The position numbers and the translations under genes were made by a program. 11,442 nt of DNA from Gammaproteobacteria bacterium. Its GTDB lineage: Bacteria; Pseudomonadota; Gammaproteobacteria; Poriferisulfidales; Oxydemutatoraceae. Under the pieces are notes generated by a model. It did no database searches and was not told the origin of the DNA. It saw nothing but the letters and a program-made list of their open reading frames with translations. Of this stretch, positions 1 to 6,389 are shown one piece after another (position 1 is the first letter of the stretch; each line of letters starts with the position of its first letter). The DNA is taken from the NCBI GenBank assembly GCA_007570905.1, contig RKSI01000069.1:1-11442 (forward strand). Direction: 5' to 3'.

Positions 1-411
1 GAAAGTCACCACCGAATGCGCGGCGCACATTTCAAGATACTCAATCAGCCGTGGTTTGCCGTACGGATTGAGTTCGCAGCCGGCGTCCGCATACAGCAGG
101 ATGTCGCCTTCGCGCATCGCCTGCAAGCGGCGCAGTATCAGAAACGGTTTCCACAGCCAGCAACCGTAGCCGCGCCGCTTGTTGGCCTCGATAAACGCGC
201 CGTGTTCCTTCCAGAAGTCCGGGAAATCGCGCCGCAGGCTCCGGTCGGTGTGGCCGGTGATTGCGTCGAACAGGCCGAACGCCCGCGCTTCGCGGCAAAC
301 CCGCCGGACTGCGCGGCGGTGCTTGCCGGCGCCGCCGCCGAATGACATAAAAAACACTTGTCGCTTTTGTTCCACCGGGATTGCCCGCCAATCGCCATGA
401 TAATAATGCAT
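1..411 (-). CDS. Putative glycosyltransferase-like protein, 3' end outside window
   Basis: An open frame on the minus strand continues past the left edge, so only the first 137 codons or fewer are present. The translation has a hydrophobic strand leading into a glycine-rich SFGGG stretch (about residues 23-27), the motif RGYGCWLWKP (80-89), and GDILLYADAGCEL (102-114). From memory, this combination is typical of a family of small putative nucleotide-sugar transferases found in surface-polysaccharide loci. The D109-A-G segment sits where a metal-binding acidic motif would be expected, but that role is inference. The start is uncertain: ATG at 411 gives the longest sensible protein, while GTG at 357 or ATG at 348 would start just before the conserved strand. 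None has a clear Shine-Dalgarno sequence. It is divergent from rph with a gap of only 25 bases if the 411 start is used. The substrate cannot be told from this fragment. Confidence 0.6.
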   Translation of the reverse strand, partial: MHYYHGDWRAIPVEQKRQVFFMSFGGGAGKHRRAVRRVCREARAFGLFDAITGHTDRSLRRDFPDFWKEHGAFIEANKRRGYGCWLWKPFLILRRLQAMREGDILLYADAGCELNPYGKPRLIEYLEMCAAHSVVTF

Positions 412-417
412 AATGCC
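397..417. promoter_or_regulatory. A+T-rich island at the divergent glycosyltransferase/rph junction
   Basis: This short stretch of TAATAAT- and CATAAT-like sequence is the only A+T-rich patch between the two divergent genes. CATAAT at 409-414 lies a plausible distance upstream of the rph start and could serve as a -10 element, and TATTAT on the opposite strand could serve the other gene. I found no convincing -35 at 16-18 bases for either direction. If the glycosyltransferase starts at 411, this sequence is also its first codons. Confidence 0.25.
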
Positions 418-425
418 GGTTTCAC

Positions 426-429
426 GGAG
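426..429 (+). promoter_or_regulatory. Shine-Dalgarno GGAG deciding the rph start
   Basis: GGAG lies seven bases before GTG 437. The competing ATG at 413 lies upstream of it and so cannot use it. This supports the shorter rph protein. Confidence 0.5.
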
Positions 430-436
430 TGCACGA

Positions 437-1162
437 GTGACCAGCATACGACCCAGCGGGCGCGCCGCCGCCGAACTGCGCCCGGTTCGTTTCGAGCGCG
501 GCTGCATCGGCCACGCGCACGCCTCGGCCATGGCCTGCTTCGGCGCCACCCGCGTGCTGTGCACGGCGAGCGTTGAAGACCGCGTGCCGGCGTTTTTGCG
601 CGGCGCGCGCAGCGGCTGGCTGACCGCCGAATACGGCATGTTGCCGTGCGCCACCGCCACGCGCACGCCGCGCGAGGCGGCGCGCGGGCGGCAGGGCGGG
701 CGCACGCTGGAAATACAGCGTTTGATAGGCCGCTCGCTGCGCGCCTGCCTCGACCTCGCGGCGCTCGGCGAGCGCACCATCACGATAGACTGCGATGTCA
801 TAGAGGCCGACGGCGGCACCCGCACGGCGGCCATCAACGGCGGCTACATCGCGCTGCGCGACGCCGTCACCCGCCTGCTGCGCGACCGCCGCATTGAGCG
901 CGACCCGGTGCACGGGCTGGTGTCGGCGGTGTCGGTCGGCATCTACAAGGGAACGCCGGTGCTTGATCTTGATTACGCCGAGGACTGCGAGGCGGAAACC
1001 GACATGAACATCGTCGTCAACGACGCCGGCCATTTCATTGAAGTGCAGGGAACCGCCGAAGGCCACGCCTTCGTGCGCGGCGAACTCGACGCGATGCTGG
1101 AACTCGCGCAGGCCGGAACGCGCGCCGTCACCGCGATGCAGCGCGACGCGCTCGCCTCGTGA
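437..1162 (+). CDS. rph: Ribonuclease PH
   Basis: RNase PH is a phosphorolytic 3'-to-5' exoribonuclease that trims the 3' ends of tRNA precursors in the cytoplasm as a hexameric ring. The frame gives 241 residues, close to the roughly 238 of E. coli. Visible family signatures are the N-terminal IRPSGR, CTASVE, GWLTAEYGMLP, the arginine-rich GGRTLEIQRLIGRSLRA segment, TITIDCDV followed by ADGGTRTAAI, and the acidic LDLDYAED...ETDMN region that lines the active site. The GTG start at 437 is preferred over ATG at 413 because it puts the conserved IRPSGR at residues 4-9 and has GGAG (426-429) seven bases upstream. The stop overlaps the rdgB start, so the two are probably translationally coupled. 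I see no missing key residue. The function call is firm and the exact start slightly less so. Confidence 0.96.
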   Translation: MTSIRPSGRAAAELRPVRFERGCIGHAHASAMACFGATRVLCTASVEDRVPAFLRGARSGWLTAEYGMLPCATATRTPREAARGRQGGRTLEIQRLIGRSLRACLDLAALGERTITIDCDVIEADGGTRTAAINGGYIALRDAVTRLLRDRRIERDPVHGLVSAVSVGIYKGTPVLDLDYAEDCEAETDMNIVVNDAGHFIEVQGTAEGHAFVRGELDAMLELAQAGTRAVTAMQRDALAS

Positions 1163-1776
1163 CAACGCAGTTTGTCGTCGTCGCCAGCGGCAACCGCGGC
1201 AAACTGCGCGAGTTGCGGGCGATATTGCGCGGCCTGCCGTTCGCGCTCAAACCGCAGTCCGACTTCGGCCTGGAAAGCCCCGAGGAAACCGGCGCCACTT
1301 TTGTCGAGAACGCACTGCTGAAGGCGCGCCATGTCTGCCGCGAGACCGGCTTTGCGGCGATTGCCGACGACTCCGGCCTCGCGGTGGACGCGCTGGACGG
1401 CGCGCCGGGCATTCGCTCGGCGCGTTACGCCGGCGCCGTAGCCGACGATGCGCGCAACCTGCAGAAACTGCTGGCCGAACTGCGCGCCTTTCCCGACGAC
1501 GCGCTGGGCGCGTGCTTTCATTGCGCCGCGGTGTGGCTGCGCGCGGCGGACGACCCGCAGCCAGTCGTGGCCGAGGCGCGATGGCGCGGGCGCATCACGC
1601 GCGAGCCGCGCGGCGAGCGGGGCTTCGGCTACGACCCGGTGTTTTATCTGCCGCAACACCGCTGCACCGCGGCGCAACTGCCGCCTGCGGTGAAGAACGA
1701 GATTAGCCACCGCGCGCGCGCCTTCGGCGAACTGCGCGTGCAGATGCAGGCGCAGGCCAATGCCGCCGCGCGCTGA
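1159..1776 (+). CDS. rdgB: dITP/XTP pyrophosphatase (Ham1/RdgB family)
   Basis: RdgB hydrolyses non-canonical purine triphosphates (dITP, ITP, XTP) to the monophosphate and pyrophosphate, which keeps deaminated bases out of DNA and RNA. The 205-residue frame has the family signatures: the phosphate-binding SGNRGK at residues 10-15, ETGATFVENALLKA at about 43-56, the metal and catalytic motif ADDSGL with D70-D71 (equivalent to the catalytic D69 region of E. coli), and GERGFGYDPVF in the C-terminal half. The length is slightly above the usual 197. Translation starts at a GTG overlapping the rph stop (GTGA), and hemW follows within about 56 bases. The rph-rdgB-hemW order is common in proteobacteria, so a single transcript is likely. 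Confidence 0.96.
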   Translation: MTTQFVVVASGNRGKLRELRAILRGLPFALKPQSDFGLESPEETGATFVENALLKARHVCRETGFAAIADDSGLAVDALDGAPGIRSARYAGAVADDARNLQKLLAELRAFPDDALGACFHCAAVWLRAADDPQPVVAEARWRGRITREPRGERGFGYDPVFYLPQHRCTAAQLPPAVKNEISHRARAFGELRVQMQAQANAAAR

Positions 1777-1832
1777 AGCGCGTGCATCTGTGCGCGAAAT
1801 CATCCGCGGCGTTGTTATGCGGTCTCCGGTCA

Positions 1833-3197
1833 ATGCCCAGGCACGCTGAAACACCGCCGCTCGCGCCTGTGCGCGCCCGTGAAATCGGCGCCGCCGCCGA
1901 ACGCGGCAGCACTGAAACATTGCCGCCGCTCTCGCTTTATGCACACCTGCCGTGGTGTTTGTCAAAGTGCCCGTACTGCGACTTCAACTCGCACGCGCTG
2001 ACGGCGCCGCTTGACGAACGCGCCTACATCCGCGCGCTCATCGCCGACCTTGACGCCGACCTCGCCGCCGGCGCGGACTGCTTTCAGGGGCGCGCTTTGT
2101 GCAGCGTCTTCATCGGCGGCGGCACGCCCAATTTGTTCGGCGCGGCGTCCATCGCGGAGTTGCTGCGCGAGGTTCGCGCGCGCATTCCGTTCACGCCGTC
2201 GTGCGAGATCACCATCGAGGCCAACCCCGGCGCCGGCCACGCCGACTTGCGCGGCTTTCGCAACGCCGGCGTCAACCGCCTGTCGCTCGGCGCCCAGAGT
2301 TTTGACGACGCGATGCTGGCCCGTCTCGGGCGCGCCCACAGCGCCGCCGACATCGTGCAAACCGCCGCCGCCGCGCGCCGCGCCGGTTTCGACAACCTCA
2401 ACCTGGACCTGATGTTCGGCCTGCCGGGGCAGACGCCGGAGCAGGGCCTGGCCGATGTCCGCCGCGCGCTGGCGCTGGCGCCGGAGCACCTGTCGTGGTA
2501 TCAACTGACGATAGAGCCGAACACGCTGTTCCACGCGCGCCCGCCGGCGCTGCCGGACGATGACAGCGTGTGGCGTTTGCAGTGCGCGGCGACGGAGTTG
2601 CTGCACAGGCGCGGTTACCGGCGTTATGAAGTGTCCGCCTACGCGCTGACAAAAGGCGCGCTGAAAAAAACATGCCGCCACAATCTGAACTACTGGCGCT
2701 TCGGCGACTACCTCGGCATCGGCGCCGGCGCGCACGGCAAATGGACGCGCCCCGGCGCAGTGGTGCGAACCCGCAAGCACCGCAACCCGGCGCGTTACAT
2801 CCGTCTCGCCCGCGCCGGAAGATGCCGCGTCGAGACGCGCGCGGTCGCCGGCGCCGACCTGCTGTTTGAGTTCGCGCTGAACGCGCTGCGCCTGACGGAC
2901 GGCTTCCGGGCGTCATTGTTTCACAGGCGCACTGGCCTTGACGCCGGCCTGCTGGAACGGCGCCTCGCGCCGCTGATCCGGCGCGGCCTGGTGGAGCGCC
3001 GCGGCGCCCCGGGACGCCTGCGCTATGCGGCTACGCCGCTCGGCGCGCGCTTTCTGGATGATGTGCTGGTGGAGATTTTGCCGGAATCGCAACCCCTTGA
3101 TTCAGCGACAACGAGCAGTTATGCACAAAGTGCGGGAGTTGCGCCCCGCGCGGTCGCAGTCGCACCGGTGAAACTTCCAGCGCCGCGCAACCTGTAA
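1833..3197 (+). CDS. hemW: HemW, radical-SAM haem chaperone (formerly called HemN-like), with extra C-terminal tail
   Basis: HemW-family proteins bind haem and pass it to target proteins such as respiratory enzymes. They were long misannotated as oxygen-independent coproporphyrinogen oxidase. The radical-SAM cluster motif is CLSKCPYC (C42, C46, C49 from this start), followed by GGGTPN, EANPG, GVNRLSLGAQSF, NLDLMFGLPGQT, HLSWYQLTIEPNTLF and the HemW-type HNLNYWRFGDYLGIGAGAHGK. A C-terminal winged-helix-like part ends near FLDDVLVEIL. About 35 further residues with no recognised domain follow, giving 454 against about 378 in E. coli. The start is uncertain. GTG 1782 and TTG 1920 are in frame, and TTG 1920 would match the short N terminus of E. 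coli HemW. None has a good ribosome binding site. The tail overlaps a DnaA box, discussed in the findings. Confidence 0.93.
   Translation: MPRHAETPPLAPVRAREIGAAAERGSTETLPPLSLYAHLPWCLSKCPYCDFNSHALTAPLDERAYIRALIADLDADLAAGADCFQGRALCSVFIGGGTPNLFGAASIAELLREVRARIPFTPSCEITIEANPGAGHADLRGFRNAGVNRLSLGAQSFDDAMLARLGRAHSAADIVQTAAAARRAGFDNLNLDLMFGLPGQTPEQGLADVRRALALAPEHLSWYQLTIEPNTLFHARPPALPDDDSVWRLQCAATELLHRRGYRRYEVSAYALTKGALKKTCRHNLNYWRFGDYLGIGAGAHGKWTRPGAVVRTRKHRNPARYIRLARAGRCRVETRAVAGADLLFEFALNALRLTDGFRASLFHRRTGLDAGLLERRLAPLIRRGLVERRGAPGRLRYAATPLGARFLDDVLVEILPESQPLDSATTSSYAQSAGVAPRAVAVAPVKLPAPRNL
3119..3127 (+). promoter_or_regulatory. DnaA box (TTATGCACA) inside the hemW tail
   Basis: This is an exact match to the DnaA 9-mer consensus TTATNCACA. 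It lies within the codons of the unusual HemW C-terminal extension and has the same orientation as the two boxes about 180-190 bases downstream. A single 9-mer would not mean much, but its closeness to the tandem pair raises its value. Confidence 0.5.
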
Positions 3198-3211
3198 TAA
3201 AATAAGCGCCA

Positions 3212-3224
3212 AATCAATCACTTG
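3212..3224 (+). promoter_or_regulatory. IHF-consensus site
   Basis: AATCAATCACTTG fits the integration host factor consensus WATCAANNNNTTR at every specified position. It lies 15 bases after the hemW stop, between the DnaA box at 3119 and the tandem pair at 3299-3319. IHF bends DNA at many promoters and at gammaproteobacterial oriC. The consensus is degenerate enough to occur by chance, so position is the main support. Confidence 0.4.
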
Positions 3225-3298
3225 CGATTGTCTGCATTGGCATGCGCCGTTTCCGCCATGTCTTTGAAAGTGGAACGATTTATGCCCGGCGAATAAAT

Positions 3299-3319
3299 TT
3301 ATCCACAAAGTTATCCACA
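3299..3319 (+). promoter_or_regulatory. Tandem pair of perfect DnaA boxes
   Basis: TTATCCACA occurs twice in the same direction, at 3299-3307 and 3311-3319, separated by AAG. TTATCCACA is the high-affinity E. coli DnaA box. In a genome about two-thirds G+C this 9-mer should be rare; by my rough hand estimate it is expected well under once in a window this size. The boxes are directly preceded by the A+T-rich GAATAAATTTAT (3291-3302, overlapping the first box). They lie about 60-80 bases upstream of the predicted rpmE transcription start, so they could act as an origin, as a DnaA-responsive operator, or as both. Confidence 0.75.
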
Positions 3320-3341
3320 ACCGCGCGGCTTCATTCTGTGC

Positions 3342-3370
3342 TTGCCGCGCCGCCCGGTTTTCGGTATCAT
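3342..3370 (+). promoter_or_regulatory. Sigma70-type promoter for rpmE
   Basis: TTGCCG (3342-3347) and TATCAT (3365-3370) are separated by exactly 17 bases, which places transcription start near 3377. That leaves a short leader with the Shine-Dalgarno GGAG at 3384-3387, six bases before the rpmE ATG. Confidence 0.6.
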
Positions 3371-3393
3371 GGCCGCCCATTGCGGAGAAAAGC

Positions 3394-3627
3394 ATGAAAG
3401 CAGACATTCACCCCGATTACCGTGAAGTTCAGGCGGTTTGCAGTTGCGGCAACCGTTTCACGGTGTATTCAACCTGGTCCGGCGAGCAGTTGTCGCTGGA
3501 GGTGTGCGCCGCTTGCCACCCGTTCTACACCGGCAAGCAGAAAATCCTTGAAAGCGCCGGCCAGGTGGACAAATTCCGCCGCCGCTACGGCAAGAAAAAA
3601 CAGAGTCCGGACGCCGCGCCGTCCTGA
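3394..3627 (+). CDS. rpmE: 50S ribosomal protein L31 (bL31), zinc-binding form
   Basis: L31 is a small protein of the large ribosomal subunit that helps bridge it to the small subunit. The 77-residue product starts MKADIHPDY and has the complete zinc ligand set of the C+ form: C16 and C18 in CSCGN, then C38 and C41 in CAACHPFYTGKQK. The basic segment FRRRYGKKK lies near the end, followed by a short proline/alanine tail. Family members are usually about 65-75 residues. A good ribosome binding site (GGAG, six-base spacing) and a clear upstream promoter support the start. Intact cysteines mean the protein would normally be tied to zinc supply. No zinc-free paralogue is visible here. DnaA boxes lie upstream of its promoter. 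Confidence 0.97.
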   Translation: MKADIHPDYREVQAVCSCGNRFTVYSTWSGEQLSLEVCAACHPFYTGKQKILESAGQVDKFRRRYGKKKQSPDAAPS

Positions 3628-3643
3628 ACGCCGCCACCGGCGT
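3628..3643 (+). terminator. Short hairpin directly after rpmE, weak terminator or attenuator
   Basis: ACGCCG and CGGCGT form a perfect six-base stem with a CCAC loop, starting at the first base after the rpmE stop codon. No T-run follows, so it is not a classical Rho-independent terminator. It might protect the rpmE message or reduce read-through into the protease gene. Confidence 0.3.
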
Positions 3644-3678
3644 GACGCAGGCCGCGCCCCGGCGTCCATGATGCCCCG

Positions 3679-5190
3679 ATGAATCCCCCGCCCGCAAGCA
3701 CCCCGCCAGGCCGCGCGCCTTTCGCGCCTTTTGCACGGTTCGTGTTCGCCGCCGCCGCGGTGGTGGCCGGCGTGTTTCTGGTTCCCGGCTGCGCGACCAA
3801 CCCGGTCAGCGGCCAGTCCGAACTGGTGCTGATGAGCGAGGACGAGGAACTGGAAATCGGGCAGCGCCTCAGCAAGGTGCTGCCGGGCCAGTACGGCGGC
3901 CCATATGAAAACAGGGAACTCGCGGCATACATCACCGGACTCGGCGAGACCATTGCCGGCAAAAGCCACCGCCCGGAACTGATTTACCACTTCACGGTGC
4001 TCGATTCGCCGGTCATCAATGCGTTTGCGCTGCCCGGCGGCTACATCTACATAACGCGCGGGATGCTCGCGCACCTGAACGCGGAAAGCGAACTTGCGGC
4101 GGTGCTGGCGCATGAAATCGGCCATGTAACGGCGCGCCACGGCGTCCGCCAGCACGCCAAATCCACGCTGCTGGCGCTGCTCGCCGAGGCCGCGATTCGC
4201 GCCACCGGCGCCGGCTCCACCTGGCGCAACCTGGCCGGTTTCGTCAACACCGCGATTGTGCGCGGCTACGGGCGCGCCGCCGAACTGGAGGCCGACCGCC
4301 TCGGCGCGCGCTACATCGCCAATGTCGGTTACAAGCCGCAGCAGATGCTGGAAGTGCTGGGCGTGCTGAAAGCGCACGAGGAATACGAGAAGCAGCGCGC
4401 CCGCGAGGAGAAGCGCCCGCCGGCGGTGTATCACGGCCTTTTTGCGACGCATCCGGACAACGACGACCGCCTGCAGGAAGTCGTCCGCGAGAGCGCCTCA
4501 ATGGAAACCGCCGGCACCATCGAGGAATCGCCGGAGGATTTTCTGCGCCGGCTTGAAGGCCTGGTGTACGGCGCGTCGGCGCGGCAGGGAACGATACGCG
4601 GCGCGAATTTCTACCACGAGTTGCTCGACATCACGCTGACTTTTCCGCAAGGCTGGATCATTGAAAACCGCCCCGACCGCCTGCAAGCGCGCACCCGCGA
4701 CAACGGCGCCGTCATCATGCTGACGCTGCGCGACCGCAACCGCAGGGAAAGCGCCGAAAAATACCTGCGCCGGCAGTTCCCGCGCGGCCTCGAGCAGGCG
4801 GCGCCGCTCGGCGGCGCGCTTGAGGGCTACACCGCGCGCGTCAAGACGCAAACGCCCTACGGCAGGCGAACGGCGCGCATCGCCGCGGTGTTCAAGGACA
4901 AGCAGGTGTACCAGTTTGTCGGCGCCTGCAAGGACGACGACCGGTGCGACGGGCGCGACGCCGAGTTCGTCGCGGCGATGGAGAGTTTGCGCGCGATGAA
5001 GCCGGAAGAGAAGGCGCTGGCGGCGCCGCGCGTCATCGGACTGGTGCGCGCGCAGGACAGCGACACCATCGCCGCCCTCGCCTCCGCCTCGCCGCTGAAC
5101 GAGCACGCCGCCGAGAAAATCCGCCTGCTGAACGCCCTCTATCCCGGCGGCGAACCGCAGGCCGGGCGCTTGCTGAAAGTCCCGAAGTAG
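3679..5190 (+). CDS. M48-family metalloprotease, predicted lipoprotein (BepA-like N-terminal half)
   Basis: This is a predicted periplasmic zinc protease of family M48, likely for outer-membrane or envelope quality control. The N terminus has a positively charged start, a hydrophobic core (about residues 20-35) and a lipobox-like VPGC with C38 as the probable lipidated cysteine. Proline at -2 is unusual. The catalytic motif HEIGH is at 145-149, and E202 of ELEAD is the likely third zinc ligand. YITRGML and FATHPDNDDRL are further family signatures. After the protease domain (to about residue 280) comes a second region with FYHELLDITLTFPQGW. The final 50 residues (QDSDTIAALA...LNALYPG...GRLLKVP) resemble a LysM-like fold, so peptidoglycan binding is possible but inferred. 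No clear Shine-Dalgarno is visible. Two ATGs just upstream read only a few codons before a TGA that overlaps this start. Length is 503 residues. Whether it is the true BepA orthologue is unproven. Confidence 0.88.
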   Translation: MNPPPASTPPGRAPFAPFARFVFAAAAVVAGVFLVPGCATNPVSGQSELVLMSEDEELEIGQRLSKVLPGQYGGPYENRELAAYITGLGETIAGKSHRPELIYHFTVLDSPVINAFALPGGYIYITRGMLAHLNAESELAAVLAHEIGHVTARHGVRQHAKSTLLALLAEAAIRATGAGSTWRNLAGFVNTAIVRGYGRAAELEADRLGARYIANVGYKPQQMLEVLGVLKAHEEYEKQRAREEKRPPAVYHGLFATHPDNDDRLQEVVRESASMETAGTIEESPEDFLRRLEGLVYGASARQGTIRGANFYHELLDITLTFPQGWIIENRPDRLQARTRDNGAVIMLTLRDRNRRESAEKYLRRQFPRGLEQAAPLGGALEGYTARVKTQTPYGRRTARIAAVFKDKQVYQFVGACKDDDRCDGRDAEFVAAMESLRAMKPEEKALAAPRVIGLVRAQDSDTIAALASASPLNEHAAEKIRLLNALYPGGEPQAGRLLKVPK

Positions 5191-5244
5191 CGCGGCGCGC
5201 CCGCGTCATCCGCACGCCTGCCCGGCAACGCCCGCCGGATGGAT

Positions 5245-5278
5245 GCGGCGGCCCGCCAAGCCGCGCACGATTTTATTG
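5245..5278 (+). terminator. Possible terminator after the M48 protease gene
   Basis: GCGGC (5245-5249) can pair with GCCGC (5260-5264), and ATTTTATT follows at 5270-5277. The stem is only five bases and the T-tract is interrupted and a few bases away, so this is a weak call. Its position between two convergent genes fits. On the opposite strand GGCGCGC/GCGCGCC (5289-5309) forms a seven-base stem across the hemH stop, but only A+T-mixed sequence follows. Confidence 0.3.
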
Positions 5279-5294
5279 GCGCACGCCAGGCGCG

Positions 5295-6389
5295 CTATTG
5301 CGGCGCGCCGAGTTGCAGCGCGCGGCGGCGCGAGCGTTCGCGTTCTTCGGCGTCGTCCGCGGCGTGCGCCTCCCAGCCGCGCAGGTGGCGCAGCACCAGT
5401 TGCGCCAGAAAGTCGGCGTGTTCGGGCGCGTCGTTCAGCGCCGCGATGTAGCGCAGTCGCCCGCCGCCGGCGCTTTCAAACCGCTCGCGGTTTTGCATCG
5501 CAATCTCTTCCAGCGTCTCCAGGCAGTCCACCGCGAAGCCGGGGCAGAACACATCCACCGTGCCGGTTTTTTGCCGCGCCAGTTCAAGCAGCGTTTCATC
5601 GGTGTACGGCGTGAGCCATTCGGCGCGCCCGAAGCGCGACTGAAACGCGATGAGCCATGCGTCGTCCGGCAGCGACAGCGCGGCGGCGATCAGGCGCGCG
5701 GTCTTGTGGCACTGGCAGTGGTAGGGGTCTCCTTTCAGCAGGTTGCGTTTCGGCAGGCCGTGAAAAGAGAACAGCAGTTTGTCACCGGCGCCGTGTTCGT
5801 CGCGGAAGGTTTGTATGCGCCGCGCGCAGGCGTCGATATAGCCCTGCTCGCCGCAGTAGTCGTTGACAAATCGCACCTCCGGCAGATGGCGGCGGCGGCG
5901 CAGCACGCGGCTCACCTCGTCAAACACCGCCGCCGTCGTCGTCGCCGAGTATTGCGGAAACAGCGGCACGACCAGCAGGCGGCGCGTGTTCATCCGGTGC
6001 AGTTTGCCGAGTTCGCCGGCGAGGCCGGGGCGCCCGTAGCGCATCGCCGCGCGGACTTCGGCCTGCGGCCAGCCCGCGCCGCGCACGCGCTCGCCGACCG
6101 CGCGCGCCAGCGCGTTGGTGTGCGCCAGCAGCGGCGAACCCTGCGGCGACCAGACGGCGGCGTAGGCCGCGGCGCTGCGGCGCGGTCGCAGCGGCAGCAC
6201 CAGCAGGCGCAGCATCAGCCACCACAGCGGGCGCGGAATTTCAACGACGCGCGGGTCGGACAGGAATTCTTTCAGATAGCGCCGCACGGCGGCGGGCGTC
6301 GGCGCGTCGGGCGTGCCGAGATTGACCAGCAAGACACCGGTGCGCGCCGCGCTGCCGTGGCGGTATGCCGCGTCATTGCGCGCGTTCAT
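5295..6389 (-). CDS. hemH: Ferrochelatase
   Basis: Ferrochelatase inserts Fe2+ into protoporphyrin IX, the last step of haem b synthesis, at the inner face of the cytoplasmic membrane. Signatures run in order: GVLLVNLGTPDAPT (about 18-31), YLKEFLSDPRV, PLFPQYSATTT, the catalytic histidine H210 in FSFHGLP, GDPYHCQCHKTARLI (220-234), FQSRFGRAEWL.PYTDE (249-265), and CPGFAVDCLETLEEI with the conserved acid E291. The product is 364 residues against about 320 in E. coli. The excess is a short N-terminal lead (about 15 residues) and a charged arginine/glutamate-rich C-terminal end. The ATG at 6389 lies inside the end of the upstream HNH gene (17-base overlap), which implies co-transcription and probable translational coupling. 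With hemW in the same window there are two haem-related genes, though on opposite strands. Confidence 0.96.
   Translation of the reverse strand: MNARNDAAYRHGSAARTGVLLVNLGTPDAPTPAAVRRYLKEFLSDPRVVEIPRPLWWLMLRLLVLPLRPRRSAAAYAAVWSPQGSPLLAHTNALARAVGERVRGAGWPQAEVRAAMRYGRPGLAGELGKLHRMNTRRLLVVPLFPQYSATTTAAVFDEVSRVLRRRRHLPEVRFVNDYCGEQGYIDACARRIQTFRDEHGAGDKLLFSFHGLPKRNLLKGDPYHCQCHKTARLIAAALSLPDDAWLIAFQSRFGRAEWLTPYTDETLLELARQKTGTVDVFCPGFAVDCLETLEEIAMQNRERFESAGGGRLRYIAALNDAPEHADFLAQLVLRHLRGWEAHAADDAEERERSRRRALQLGAPQ

Noticed and set aside
973..1965. Minus-strand frame opposite rph, rdgB and the start of hemW
   Set aside because: It is a complementary-strand artefact of three well-supported genes, with no recognisable domain.
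3167..3206. TTCCAG-17-TAAAAT as a second promoter upstream of the DnaA boxes
   Set aside because: The -35 matches consensus poorly. The A+T-rich part is noted instead under the origin finding.
5688..5730. Cys-rich YHCQCHKTA stretch in ferrochelatase as a possible iron-sulphur ligand set
   Set aside because: A similar GDPYxCxCHKTARLI segment is a normal part of proteobacterial ferrochelatases, so it is no evidence for a cluster.
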